Both the position numbers and the translations under genes were made by a program. DNA of 64,000 bases. Source: Fuerstiella sp. (lineage in GTDB: Bacteria > Planctomycetota > Planctomycetia > Planctomycetales > Planctomycetaceae). This document shows, piece after piece, positions 16,978 to 26,055 of the stretch (position 1 is its first letter; each line of letters starts with the position of its first letter). A model generated the notes under the pieces. It was not told the DNA's origin. It was given only the letters and a program-made list of their open reading frames with translations, and made no database searches. The stretch lies in the NCBI GenBank assembly GCA_022843805.1, contig JALHMY010000004.1, positions 62,001 to 126,000 on the forward strand, written 5' to 3'.

Positions 16978-18576
16978 TCAAATGGGTTTGTTGCGACTAA
17001 AGACGATCGCCTGATTGTCCTGATATCGGGCCGTCCATGCATCACTTTCCGAGAGGCGCCTGACTAGTCCCGGCTGTTGTTCTCTGTCGGCCACAACGAG
17101 ATTGATTCCGTACTGATCGAGCAGCGGTTCCCAGTCGCTGGGGCCGTTCATCAGTCTCAGATAATCAGTCCAGACGTCGACCGGAATGACATGCACGTGC
17201 AGATTGACCATTGGTCTGATCGAAACCGGACCCGCATACATGACGAAGCCCGCCCATTCTGCCGGTACGAAGCTGATTCCCTGCGGCAACTGTTCTTTAC
17301 TGTTCAGCCACTTCACCAGCTGCAGCGGGGTTTGTTTCGAAACCATTCGAGAGATTTCCGGAGCTTTGCCATGGACGACCTGCACACCAAATCCAGTAAA
17401 TGCAAACAGAATCCAGCAGAGGCCCAGATTAACGACGGTCCACAGGCCGGAAGCAGGTACGGCTTCACTGCGACGCTGCACCTTTCGGATGGAACGCAAT
17501 GCGGCACTGAGATGGGTTGCGGTGACGAGTGCCATCAGGGGAGCCCACCAGTTAATCATGCGAGCTGACCAGAATGTCAGAAGACCGGTTGCAATCAGAG
17601 GCAGCATTTCAGTCAGGCGAACCCGGCGAGGTGTTAGCCTGATCGATACCAGTAACAGCAGCAGCATTCCGGCGGCCCACTGGCCCTGCTTCATTCTTAA
17701 GGTGAGCGCATTCCATTCAAACATGGAGTCCACATTGGAATTGGATGCCATCCCGAGGACTTCTGTATAAACGGCCAGCCCGGCCGGATTGAGCAGCACT
17801 GCGGCTGAGCAAAGCTGAATGATCAGGAAAATCTGGCTCACCTGAGGATCAGCGATCGCCAGCTTAAGGGACTTCGATCGCAGCCAGACATCTCCCGCTC
17901 GTCCGGCACAGGTCAGCCCCATGATCAGCAGGCCGATTGCAAACGAGCCATGGCAGTTTGCCCAGACAGCAAACATCAGTGGCAGTCCAGTCCATGACAA
18001 CCGAGACACCCTGTTTGCGGCATGCGACCATGCGGCAACAATGCTGAAAAACAGAACGCCCAGCAGCTGAGGCCGAATGATCATGAACTGGTAATAGTTG
18101 AGTATAAAAAAGATGGCTGCGGCCAGCAGCCCGGCAAACATACTCGCTGCATTCTTCGTGGCTCGCCATGCGATTGTCGCCAGACTGCCGGCGATCAGCA
18201 GGGCATAGACAAACTGGAGTGATGCCAGTCCGGCGGTGTCTTTCAGAAACACCATGCCAGCCTGAGCAAGCCAGGGAATATTGATCATCGGCATTCCCTG
18301 ACACAGGGGCAGCAGCGGCTCTGTTGATGAGATCGACTGATGGCTGACGATATGCTCGCCATAGTTGATATGATCCCACAGATCTGTGTGCCAGAGCGGG
18401 CGATTGGCCATTACGGCAAAAACGGCTCCGATGGTTAGTACAAACAAAGCAGATCCGGGAGTCGAACGAAACCAGATCGGCGTCTTGTCTTCCAGCACAG
18501 AGGCATCCGGCAACTGACTGGCACCAGCGTCTTCCGCTGTTTCCGCCTGTGCTGGCTCGTCAACCAAAGAGGACAT
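16978..18576 (-). CDS. Polytopic membrane protein, glycosyltransferase-like topology
   Basis: About ten hydrophobic segments fill residues 35-380 (for example GSALFVLTIGAVFAVMA and VVNLGLCWILFAFTGFGV), followed by a soluble C-terminal domain of about 130 residues. The first loop reads LWHTDLWDHINYGEHIV, the position where GT-C-like mannosyl- and arabinosyltransferases carry acidic catalytic residues. The C-terminal text (GINLVVADREQQPGLVRRL) is typical of proteins annotated as membrane or glycosyltransferase-39-like. The donor is unknown. It is the upstream member of a two-gene operon with 15667-16965. Function is inferred from topology only. Confidence 0.75.
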   Translation of the reverse strand: MSSLVDEPAQAETAEDAGASQLPDASVLEDKTPIWFRSTPGSALFVLTIGAVFAVMANRPLWHTDLWDHINYGEHIVSHQSISSTEPLLPLCQGMPMINIPWLAQAGMVFLKDTAGLASLQFVYALLIAGSLATIAWRATKNAASMFAGLLAAAIFFILNYYQFMIIRPQLLGVLFFSIVAAWSHAANRVSRLSWTGLPLMFAVWANCHGSFAIGLLIMGLTCAGRAGDVWLRSKSLKLAIADPQVSQIFLIIQLCSAAVLLNPAGLAVYTEVLGMASNSNVDSMFEWNALTLRMKQGQWAAGMLLLLLVSIRLTPRRVRLTEMLPLIATGLLTFWSARMINWWAPLMALVTATHLSAALRSIRKVQRRSEAVPASGLWTVVNLGLCWILFAFTGFGVQVVHGKAPEISRMVSKQTPLQLVKWLNSKEQLPQGISFVPAEWAGFVMYAGPVSIRPMVNLHVHVIPVDVWTDYLRLMNGPSDWEPLLDQYGINLVVADREQQPGLVRRLSESDAWTARYQDNQAIVFSRNKPI

Positions 18577-18837
18577 GATCAGGGCTTTCAGGGAACGTTC
18601 AGTCGAGAGAAGTGAACATGCAGAGTCCGAGTTGTTGCATAAAGTCTACATCAACTACCCGGCTTCGCTTTCCGTTAAACCTGGAATCGGAAGACTGCAG
18701 TCCGCAGGATCCTGACGACTGGGAGATTCGTATGGATTTTTCGCTGCGAAGTGAATAGCCGGTCTGAAGGACTGATGCCGTCAGCAGCGGAATATTCCCT
18801 GTAACCGGGTCTGGAATCGGCTTCGGACCGATCACGT

Positions 18838-19995
18838 TCAGGGCAGTGCAAAGGCCTTTACGATTTGCTCCGGCAGCTGATATCCGATTCCGGCAGACTC
18901 CGGTAATTGAATCTCGCCATTGCGGACTGGAAAACCGGCCTGCTGCAGTTCCGTTCTTAAAGGGGAATCGAACACTTCAGCGGCGGCGAATTCAATGAAT
19001 GGACTCACGGGAGACCATGCAGCCAGGTGCACGGACGCCGCTCCAAGAATTTGAGTGGACCAGTTACCTGGACAGACAATGGCACCTCGAGGCACGGCCA
19101 GTTCGACGATTCGTACCGCCTCTGTCAGACCACCACAGGTCGTCATGTAAGGCTGCACAACATTTACCTGGCCTCGATCCATCATATCGAGGAATTCCCA
19201 GCGGGTTACACCGTGTTCTCCCATGGCCAGCGGGATTGACGTCTGAGCAGCCAGCTTTGCCCATGGAATCGGCGAATCCACAGGAAACGGAGTTTCAAAA
19301 AAGAAGATATCGAGTTCCTCGAGCTGTCGGCAGACTCTGGCAGCCACCGGAACATCATTGAACAGATACCCCACATCGACCATCAGAGTCAGTTGATCGC
19401 CCAGTTCCCTGCGAAAACGCCGGGCCAGTTCCACAACATCCTCAGGTGTGCACATCATGGGTTCCACTTTGAATGCTCGATAGCCGAGCGATGCAAGATG
19501 AGTCGCCCGATCCGTCTGCTGCCGAAACATGGGCTCACCACCCCAGACATCGGAGACCAGCGTGCAGTAGGGCGTTACGACGGGGGAACTGCCGACCGGA
19601 GTCTGGAAAGGTCCGCGCTGAACACCGCCAAGCAGCTTCCATACAGGCTGGTTCAGCATTTGACCGTAGATGTCCCAGATCGCAACATCCAGTGCACCGA
19701 GGATAATAATTTCCCAGCCGCGACGGTTTGTATGCATCAGAGCATCCCAGACGAGCTGCCAGAGACGCCCGGGGTGAGTAATCTCCTGACCGATCAGCAG
19801 TTTACCAAAGTGGGTTTCACGATTGCCGACGGTCGCCTGAACAACACCCGGCGGGACCCGAAACACCTCAGCAAGACCACTCAGGCCCTGATCCGTATGC
19901 ACACGAAGACAGGCAAGCGGCTCAACGCCTCCTTTATCGGGATCAATCTCCGGGCCATCTCCGATCACAAAAACTTCGAGCCGCGTGATTTTCAT
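18838..19995 (-). CDS. Mandelate racemase / muconate lactonizing enzyme family protein
   Basis: This is an enolase-superfamily enzyme. The N-terminal capping domain starts MKITRLEVFVIGDGPEI, and the barrel carries the metal ligands in sequence: D in MVDVGYLF, E in FFETPFPV, E in MGEHGVTRWEF. The catalytic lysine region reads FKVEP rather than KxK. Such enzymes abstract a proton alpha to a carboxylate, usually for sugar-acid dehydration or epimerisation; the substrate cannot be told here. I chose ATG 19995 because family members begin with the MKIT strand; it is one base beyond the stop of the upstream acetyltransferase, so the two form an operon. The 261-bp gap to the next gene (18577-18837) shows nothing convincing. 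Confidence 0.88.
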   Translation of the reverse strand: MKITRLEVFVIGDGPEIDPDKGGVEPLACLRVHTDQGLSGLAEVFRVPPGVVQATVGNRETHFGKLLIGQEITHPGRLWQLVWDALMHTNRRGWEIIILGALDVAIWDIYGQMLNQPVWKLLGGVQRGPFQTPVGSSPVVTPYCTLVSDVWGGEPMFRQQTDRATHLASLGYRAFKVEPMMCTPEDVVELARRFRRELGDQLTLMVDVGYLFNDVPVAARVCRQLEELDIFFFETPFPVDSPIPWAKLAAQTSIPLAMGEHGVTRWEFLDMMDRGQVNVVQPYMTTCGGLTEAVRIVELAVPRGAIVCPGNWSTQILGAASVHLAAWSPVSPFIEFAAAEVFDSPLRTELQQAGFPVRNGEIQLPESAGIGYQLPEQIVKAFALP

Positions 19996-19996
19996 C

Positions 19997-20512
19997 TCAG
20001 TACTCTTCCCGAGTCTGCATAAAGACGGCTTTCTTTTCGCCAGGTAATGTAAAATCAAATCCGCAGGCTTTAAAAAATCCGTCGGCCGATGTGATCGCCA
20101 TTACTTCCAGGATGTTTCGCCTTTGAGCAAGGTCAACGCATTTCTGCACAAGAGCCCGACCAATCCCCTGTCCCTGAAAATCTTCATGAACGGCCAGACT
20201 TCTGATTTCGGCCAGTTTAGCCGAATAGATCTCCAGTGCCGCGAAGCCGACAAGCTGATCGCCTGAGACTGCGACAAATCCGAACGGAATCAGGTCATAA
20301 AGTTCGTCTGTCGTTCGTGGTAACAGGCGATTCGCCTGTACAAACTTTTCGACGAACGATTCCAGCTGCGGAATATCATCCCGCTGAGCTTCGCGGACAA
20401 GAATCACCGGCGGTTTGGGCAGGCTGCTTTTCTGCGAACTGCCTTTTTCAGACGGCGCCTTTTCAGCAGCCGTTTTTCGACCGGCGGGGTTTGCTTTCTT
20501 TCTGGGCATCAA
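19997..20512 (-). CDS. GNAT N-acetyltransferase, resembling short N-acetylglutamate synthases
   Basis: After a 35-residue Lys/Ala/Ser-rich leader (KKANPAGRKTAAEKAPSEKG), the GNAT domain begins at VILVREAQRDDIPQL. Motif A is EIRSLAVHEDFQGQGIG, with the acetyl-CoA pyrophosphate loop QGQGIG. The end, ADGFFKACGFDFTLPGEKK, matches stand-alone ArgA-type N-acetylglutamate synthases. These begin arginine synthesis by acetylating glutamate. No arginine genes are adjacent; the downstream neighbour is an enolase-superfamily gene one base away. A different small-molecule or protein acetyltransferase is possible. The charged leader is unusual and may be disordered. ATG 20509 is an alternative start. Confidence 0.8.
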   Translation of the reverse strand: MMPRKKANPAGRKTAAEKAPSEKGSSQKSSLPKPPVILVREAQRDDIPQLESFVEKFVQANRLLPRTTDELYDLIPFGFVAVSGDQLVGFAALEIYSAKLAEIRSLAVHEDFQGQGIGRALVQKCVDLAQRRNILEVMAITSADGFFKACGFDFTLPGEKKAVFMQTREEY

Positions 20513-20660
20513 TCCTGCTTTCAGTGAATCCGTGACGTAAATGGGAGCGACCTAAATGGGAGCGAGGAATTTATCAGGAATAAGTAACGGGCCGAAAACC
20601 ATGCCGAAACAGATGAACCGGACAGATTGTCAGCGTCCGGTCCGTTACGAATTCGAAAGA

Positions 20661-21953
20661 TTAAAGATTGATCAAATGCAGTCTCAGCTGGTTCAGCGCC
20701 GTTCGGGCTGCTCGCTGCCGGAAGATTGCCAGATTGCCTGACATACTGACGTCAAACGTCCTGAACAGCGATGGCCCAGCGATGGCAACCTGCCCCTGCT
20801 TCAGGATAACCCCCTGCGACGTGGTTGTCGTGATGTATGGTGAGGATAACAGGACAAAGTCAGCCGTTCCGGACTGCAGAATGGACTGTGCCTCGGCATG
20901 AGCGTACTTTTCCCATTCCGCCATTAGTGTCGATGCTTCTGTGAGTGACCGCCAGTCGGGCAGGATACACATGATTCGTCCAAACGACATACACGAATCA
21001 CGAACCGTATCTTCAGTAAACCAGTGAGCCAGAAGACCACCGGTGGTGGCACCTTCAACAAAGGCAACTCGCTTACCTCTGGAGAGCAGCAACTGTCCGG
21101 TGACGTCATGCAGCTCCCGATCGTCTTCCGTGTATACGGCCGATCCCAGTCGTTCAAGAATCTGTGCGCGGACCACTTCCGACATCGTCCTGCACTCTTC
21201 AGCCGACGGTGCTCTGGCCGTTATGGAGAGTGAAATCACGGCTTCGCTTGCCGTAATGCCAACCTCCGGATTACGACCTCGGGCAGTCAGGTCTCCCAGG
21301 AGTCGTTCCGCGTCGGATTCTCCATATCCAAATGTGCGGATTACAGATCGATGAAGCGCCATTCCGCTTTCGGCAAGCAGCGGCTGAACCTGTTCCTGGA
21401 ACATGGGCCTCATTTCCGCCGGCACCCCGGGAAGCACGGCGAAAAGAGTTTCCTTCGTGCCTGAATCCAGTTTCCCGGGATCTGTATCGGAATTGCAGTC
21501 TCCCTGAAACGAACGAGTGCGACCGGCAACTCGCAGCAGAATTCCAGGTGCTGTTCCACAACGATTGGGGATTGCCTCCGCAAGTTCCGGGCGAAGGGCC
21601 TGACGCTGATTGCGTTCCGGCATGTCTCTGCCTCGAGCTGCAAAAAGGGCCTGTATCTGCCTGAGAGAATCCGTATCCGTCACAAGTTTCTGGTAAAATG
21701 CGTCTGCCAGAGCGTCACGGGTAATGTCGTCCAGAGTGGGACCGAGGCCCCCCGTCACGATCACCACATCCGAACGTCCGGAAGCAGCTCGAAATTCCTC
21801 GACGATCTCAGCCATATCATCGCTCAGGGTGGTATGGCGATGGACTGTCCAGCCCAGTGCCTCCAGTTCGCGGCTTAACCACTGGCTGTTGGTATCGAGT
21901 CGCGATCCACAAGTCAGTTCTGAGCCAATGGCTATCACTTCGGCACGCATCAT
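20661..21953 (-). CDS. cinA: CinA-like protein with diverged amidase domain
   Basis: The N-terminal MoaB/MogA-like domain is clear: MRAEVIAIGSELTCG, DTNSQWLSRELEALG, IVTGGLGPTLDDITRDAL and LFAVLPGVPAEM. In CinA this domain has ADP-ribose/NMN pyrophosphatase activity. The C-terminal CinA amidase (PncC) domain should carry AESCTGGLLA with its catalytic serine; here the equivalent text reads VEGATTGGLLAHWF, and the following GGVVAYSN-type strand is not recognisable. Nicotinamide-nucleotide deamidation is therefore doubtful. I chose ATG 21953 (MMRAEV); the frame runs 27 codons further up without family-like sequence. No competence genes are adjacent, though a ComEA-like gene occurs at 28.7 kb. 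Confidence 0.85.
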   Translation of the reverse strand: MMRAEVIAIGSELTCGSRLDTNSQWLSRELEALGWTVHRHTTLSDDMAEIVEEFRAASGRSDVVIVTGGLGPTLDDITRDALADAFYQKLVTDTDSLRQIQALFAARGRDMPERNQRQALRPELAEAIPNRCGTAPGILLRVAGRTRSFQGDCNSDTDPGKLDSGTKETLFAVLPGVPAEMRPMFQEQVQPLLAESGMALHRSVIRTFGYGESDAERLLGDLTARGRNPEVGITASEAVISLSITARAPSAEECRTMSEVVRAQILERLGSAVYTEDDRELHDVTGQLLLSRGKRVAFVEGATTGGLLAHWFTEDTVRDSCMSFGRIMCILPDWRSLTEASTLMAEWEKYAHAEAQSILQSGTADFVLLSSPYITTTTSQGVILKQGQVAIAGPSLFRTFDVSMSGNLAIFRQRAARTALNQLRLHLINL

Positions 21954-22507
21954 CCGAGTCACGAAAGCAGTCCCATTCAAATACACCGGGGTAAAACAGC
22001 ACAGGCTTCCGTGATCAGCTGAGACCATCCGCAAAAACCTGATAAATCAGGGCATTCGGGTTCTGTCGGGGCCTGTTCCGGTGCCTTTCACAAAGCAAAG
22101 AAGCGTTGTAGTCACGTGACGGGAAATCTGCAAACTGCAGGAATACCACAATTTTCTGGCAAATCGGGCGATTCGGCTGCTAATCTATGGTTTTTCAGCA
22201 TTTTTTGGCGATCACCAGAAACGCTGCGGACGTGAAATCGGGTTGGCTGTCGTATCAGCTGACACCAAACGTCACAATTTTACCCCTGGACTGATCTCTT
22301 ACTTCCTGACGCCGCGGTGGGAAAGTGTCTGTTGCCCTGTTTGCGTTGGTGTGAGACACTTCCATGCTCTGCCAAACCTGCGATATTTCGGGTATGCCGG
22401 GGCAGATTACGAAGACAGGCAGTTAACGACGACAGACAGTATTGAATTAGTCGGAATAGAATCATTCGGACACAACCTGTCCGCCAGTGCATCGGAAGCA
22501 AGCAGTC
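21954..22507. other. Divergent intergenic region between cinA and the GAF-HlyD gene
   Basis: About 550 bp with no convincing gene on either strand. It should contain both promoters, but no clear -35/-10 pair, operator or riboswitch was recognised. A large antisense frame (22280-23938, minus) starts opposite the next gene and ends here; it is treated as a shadow. Confidence 0.6.
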
Positions 22508-24589
22508 ATGACAGAACCTCTGCCTACGGATGAAAACCTGCGCCGAGTTCGCGAAAAGGTAATGCAGCTGGCTCGTGAAATCGAACAGATGTCCGGCCAG
22601 AATCTGCCACCACAGATCTATTTCCAGGAGTTCCTTAACCGAGTCGTGATGGCCATCGGCGCCCGAGCCGGAGCGGTCTGGATGATCGAGGATACCGGGC
22701 GGCTCGGACTGGCTGCTCAGGTCAATCTGGATCAGACCGGCCTTCGGGAGCGTCCCGGGGCCGTACAAATGAATGAAAAGCTGCTTTCTGATGTGCTTCA
22801 GACCGGGGAGGCCCGGACGCTGAATCATGAGGGTGGTGCAAAGCTGCCGACGGAACATGTGCTGGTATTGTCGGCACTGCATAAGGAAAAAGCGTGCGTC
22901 GGTGTGGTGGAGCTGTTTCAGCGAGCAGATGTTCCGACGAAAGCTCAGTCCGGCTACATGCAGTTTCTTGAACAGATGTGTGGATACGCATCCCGATTTA
23001 TTGAAGGCAAACGGCGGGATACCGGAGAATCGGCAGATCTGAAGAATCAGTTCTGGACGGATTTTGAGCAGTTCACGCTTCGTATTCAGCGGACACTGGA
23101 TGAACAGGAAGTTGCCGATGCGGCTGCCAGTGATGGCCGCAATCTGGTGGCTGCGGACCGTGTCAGCGTCGTTGTGCGCAAAGGGCGCAGTGTGCAAGTC
23201 AGGGCGGTGAGCGGCCAGAGTTCCGTCAATCCGCGAGCGAATCTGATTAGCGCCATGAGAAAGCTGGCTCAGCGAGTCGTAGAGATGGGCGAAACGCTGA
23301 TTTATACGGGGAAGGTCGAAGGCCTGCCGCCACAGATCGAAGAGCCTCTCGCCGCATTCGTTCAGGAAAGCGGTTCTCGCATGATCATGATGGTACCAAC
23401 GTTCGAAAACGAACCGATGGTGCGAAAGCAGGGCGAGGACGAAGAACGCAAACGTCGTACAAAACGCCCCAAAGCCACGGGTTGTCTGGTGATCGAACAG
23501 ATTGCGGAATCGGAACCAGCCCCGCAGCTCGAACAACGTGCTGAACTGCTTGCCGATCATGTGGGAGCGGCTCTCTGGAACGCTCGTCAGCACAATCGCA
23601 TTTTTGGGATCTCGCTCTGGAAACTGATCGGAAAACTGCTCGAATGGTTCCATGGACGCAAACTGGCAATCACAACCGCTGTACTGGTCGTGGTCGCAGG
23701 TCTTGTGGCCGCAGGAGCACTGATCAAAGTTGACTATCCGGTGGACGCCGAAGGCAAGCTCATGCCTGTCGACCAGTTCGCTGTCTTTGCGAAATGGGAT
23801 GGCGAAATCACACGGGATGGCCTGAAGGTCAACGGCGGACAAAGAGTCAAAAAGGGCGACATTCTGGTAGTCATGCAAAATGACGAGCTGGACGAACAGA
23901 TTCGTCAGGCTCAGGCAGAAATTGACAAGCAGAAGCAACTGCTGGTGATCAAGAAACGTGAGCTCCAGGAAGCCAGCAGTATTGCCGGAAGGTCAGTGGA
24001 CGGCAGCGGCTTGGAAAACGTCAGCCGTCTGAATGTCGAAGCAACACGCATCGAAACGGACCAGCTCATTGCAACATTCCATTTGCAGACGCTGGAACGT
24101 CGAAGGGACGAAAAGCTGACATTGAGAGCACCTCGTGATGGCATCATTCCGAATTTTCAGCTTCGCCAGCTGCTGGAGGATCGACCGGTTCGGCAGGGAG
24201 ACCATCTGTTTGATATTATGGATGATCAGGGTGAGTGGCACATGGAACTGCTCGTTGCTGAAAAGCGTATGGGACATATCCTTCGTGCTCAGCGAGAGCA
24301 GATTGAAAAAGGTGAATCCGGCGAATTGCCGGCCCGCTTCTATCTTGCGACACAGCCCGACGAAAAAGGTCTTGAGTGCCGCCTCACTCGCATCGCCACC
24401 CGTTCAACGACCGATTCTGAGATCGGTACAGCCTTTGAGTTAATCGCGGTTGCCAATGAAGGGCAGAAGCTGCCTGAGAAGCGTATCGGTGCGGAAGTGA
24501 CTGTTCGCATCTACTGTGGTCAGTCAACGCTGGCATTTCGTCTGTTTGGGGACGTCGTAGAATTTGTGCAGAGATATCTCTGGCTGTAG
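22508..24589 (+). CDS. GAF-domain plus HlyD-type membrane fusion protein
   Basis: Residues 20-195 (ALHKEKACVGVVELFQ) look like a GAF or related sensory domain, and 200-370 may hold a second one. One membrane segment follows (LAITTAVLVVVAGLVAAGALI, residues 386-406). The rest is an HlyD/biotinyl-lipoyl-type adaptor: KVDYPVDAEGKLMPV, INGGQ-like LKVNGGQRVKKGDILVVM, a coiled-coil hairpin and LTLRAPRDGII. HlyD adaptors bridge inner-membrane exporters to the outer membrane. Here the cytoplasmic part is sensory and no transporter or outer-membrane partner is adjacent. The start is ATG 22508 rather than 22487, since MTEPLPTDENL follows directly. The gene appears monocistronic. Confidence 0.78.
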   Translation: MTEPLPTDENLRRVREKVMQLAREIEQMSGQNLPPQIYFQEFLNRVVMAIGARAGAVWMIEDTGRLGLAAQVNLDQTGLRERPGAVQMNEKLLSDVLQTGEARTLNHEGGAKLPTEHVLVLSALHKEKACVGVVELFQRADVPTKAQSGYMQFLEQMCGYASRFIEGKRRDTGESADLKNQFWTDFEQFTLRIQRTLDEQEVADAAASDGRNLVAADRVSVVVRKGRSVQVRAVSGQSSVNPRANLISAMRKLAQRVVEMGETLIYTGKVEGLPPQIEEPLAAFVQESGSRMIMMVPTFENEPMVRKQGEDEERKRRTKRPKATGCLVIEQIAESEPAPQLEQRAELLADHVGAALWNARQHNRIFGISLWKLIGKLLEWFHGRKLAITTAVLVVVAGLVAAGALIKVDYPVDAEGKLMPVDQFAVFAKWDGEITRDGLKVNGGQRVKKGDILVVMQNDELDEQIRQAQAEIDKQKQLLVIKKRELQEASSIAGRSVDGSGLENVSRLNVEATRIETDQLIATFHLQTLERRRDEKLTLRAPRDGIIPNFQLRQLLEDRPVRQGDHLFDIMDDQGEWHMELLVAEKRMGHILRAQREQIEKGESGELPARFYLATQPDEKGLECRLTRIATRSTTDSEIGTAFELIAVANEGQKLPEKRIGAEVTVRIYCGQSTLAFRLFGDVVEFVQRYLWL

Positions 24590-24630
24590 GTATGCGGAAT
24601 TCGGCGTAACTTGTCATCGGGTTCTCCAGA

Positions 24631-24883
24631 CACCATCAATCGTCTCTCCCCGCGCCTCGGAGAGACGCCCACGTAGCCGAGTCTCTCCGAGACTCGCGCC
24701 TGCACCGCCGCCATTCGCCATCAATCATCTTTTCCCGCGTCTCAGAGAGACGTCCACGTAGGCGAGTCTCTCCGAGACTCGCGCAAGCAGGTCAGCAATT
24801 GGACATCAATCATCTGGATTTGCAATCGAGGCGTCTCAGAGAGAGGCCTCGATCTGCGAGTCTCGGAGAGACTCGCCTACGTG
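24631..24883. mobile_element. Repeat element with 28-bp terminal inverted repeats and tandem subunits
   Basis: The core 24755-24883 (129 bp) begins CACGTAGGCGAGTCTCTCC and ends with its exact 28-bp reverse complement (24856-24883). The same 28-bp ends bound 47072-47211. Upstream, units of about 85 bp opening with ATCAATC (near 24631, 24718 and 24803) carry related palindromes such as GTCTCTCCGAGAC. This suggests partial tandem duplication of the element. There is no coding capacity. It fills most of the 463-bp gap before the zinc-ribbon gene. Confidence 0.85.
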
Positions 24884-25052
24884 GGGGGCATTCCGATTCA
24901 ATCTCGATTTTCATCCTGGAGCGGTTGTCAACGGAACGCTCAGGCGTGAAACTTATGAAGCAATTGCTGTGTTACCGGCGGCGAAGCTGCGGTGCCTAAC
25001 TGGATCTTACCTGTGTTGGACGCTTGCCACATCAGGCCCGATATCATGCTGA

Positions 25053-26006
25053 ATGCAACAGATGAGAACTGAATGCCCCCGCTGTGCGACGACCATTTTT
25101 CTTACGGAGCTCCCGGTCGGTAAGAAGGCAGAATGTCCTTTTTGTCGACACCTGTTTCTTCCCGTAGTTTTGGAACGGAACATCCCGGGCAAACGAATAG
25201 TCCCGGCGGTAGATCCTCCTGCGGATAGATTCCCCGTCACTACCGATATGGAAGCCGTCGAATCGCCTGCCAGGACGCTCGATGATTCGGCTATTGTCAG
25301 TCCACGCACACTGTCTTTCGGTCTGTTCATTGTGACCGCTTCGTGGATTCTGTTTTTCGCCAGCAGTTTTCTGGTGGTTGCGGGCTTCCTTGTTCAGTTC
25401 ATACTTCATCAGCAAAAGAAGAACTCACCAGAACTGATGGCATTTGTTGCGATTCAGATGATGCTGGGGATGCTTTGGGGGCTGACTTATCTTTGGGGAC
25501 AGTGGCGGTGTTTGAAGGGGCTTCGAAAAGGGAGTGATGCACGGAAATCACTGACGCACGCACTTCGATATGGATCGGCGGCCACCGTCATGCGAACCAT
25601 GGCCATCGCCTTTCCCCCAATACACCTTCTTGCGGCCTGGTCAGCGTCACGATCATTCACAACATTTCTGAAATTCCTGTCCCAGCTTTCTTCAGCTTTG
25701 CACCGATCTGATATTGAAGCAGCCGCGGTGAAGCTGGTGCGACTCTATCATCGAATTCTGATACTGATATTCTTCGGCATATTCATTACTGCCGTGATCC
25801 GCCCAGGCGCGCAGATCGTAGTGGGAGCGATCGGTTCTGGTCTGGGCTGCTTTTTGCTGACAATGACGTTTGTTGCAGTGCGACAAGCCATCATTCTGGT
25901 TCGGCTGACAGCGGAGATTCGTCGAGTTGTTCGTGGAGCAGGGACACTGGACGGCCAGGCTCACGCCGTTTCAACGCCGGTGACGGACCTGAAAATTCCG
26001 GTTTGA
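25053..26006 (+). CDS. Zinc-ribbon multipass membrane protein
   Basis: The first 31 residues contain a four-cysteine zinc ribbon: CPRC (C8, C11) and CPFC (C28, C31). A linker of about 55 residues leads to hydrophobic segments at about 90-120 (ASWILFFASSFLVVAGFLV), 132-155, 185-205, and a pair near 235-285. The arrangement, an N-terminal ribbon followed by a polytopic domain, occurs in many planctomycete proteins of unknown function. An internal start ATG 25062 (MRTECPRC) is equally possible. The next gene is on the opposite strand, tail to tail. No enzymatic motif is visible. Confidence 0.75.
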   Translation: MQQMRTECPRCATTIFLTELPVGKKAECPFCRHLFLPVVLERNIPGKRIVPAVDPPADRFPVTTDMEAVESPARTLDDSAIVSPRTLSFGLFIVTASWILFFASSFLVVAGFLVQFILHQQKKNSPELMAFVAIQMMLGMLWGLTYLWGQWRCLKGLRKGSDARKSLTHALRYGSAATVMRTMAIAFPPIHLLAAWSASRSFTTFLKFLSQLSSALHRSDIEAAAVKLVRLYHRILILIFFGIFITAVIRPGAQIVVGAIGSGLGCFLLTMTFVAVRQAIILVRLTAEIRRVVRGAGTLDGQAHAVSTPVTDLKIPV

Positions 26007-26055
26007 TGACAAAAACCGTCGTGGCCAGGCTCCGGATATCCACGTTCAGCAACCT

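Noticed and set aside
18599-18835. 78-residue minus-strand ORF between two genes
   Set aside because: Starts just after the enolase-superfamily stop but has no family features or ribosome site; treated as noncoding.
22280-23938. 552-residue antisense ORF opposite the GAF-HlyD gene
   Set aside because: It mirrors the codon pattern of a well-supported plus-strand gene, has no recognisable family, and lacks its own ribosome site.
24631-24883. CRISPR-like array of repeated units
   Set aside because: Units of about 85 bp carry internal palindromes and differ in sequence; there are no uniform repeats with unique spacers and no cas genes.
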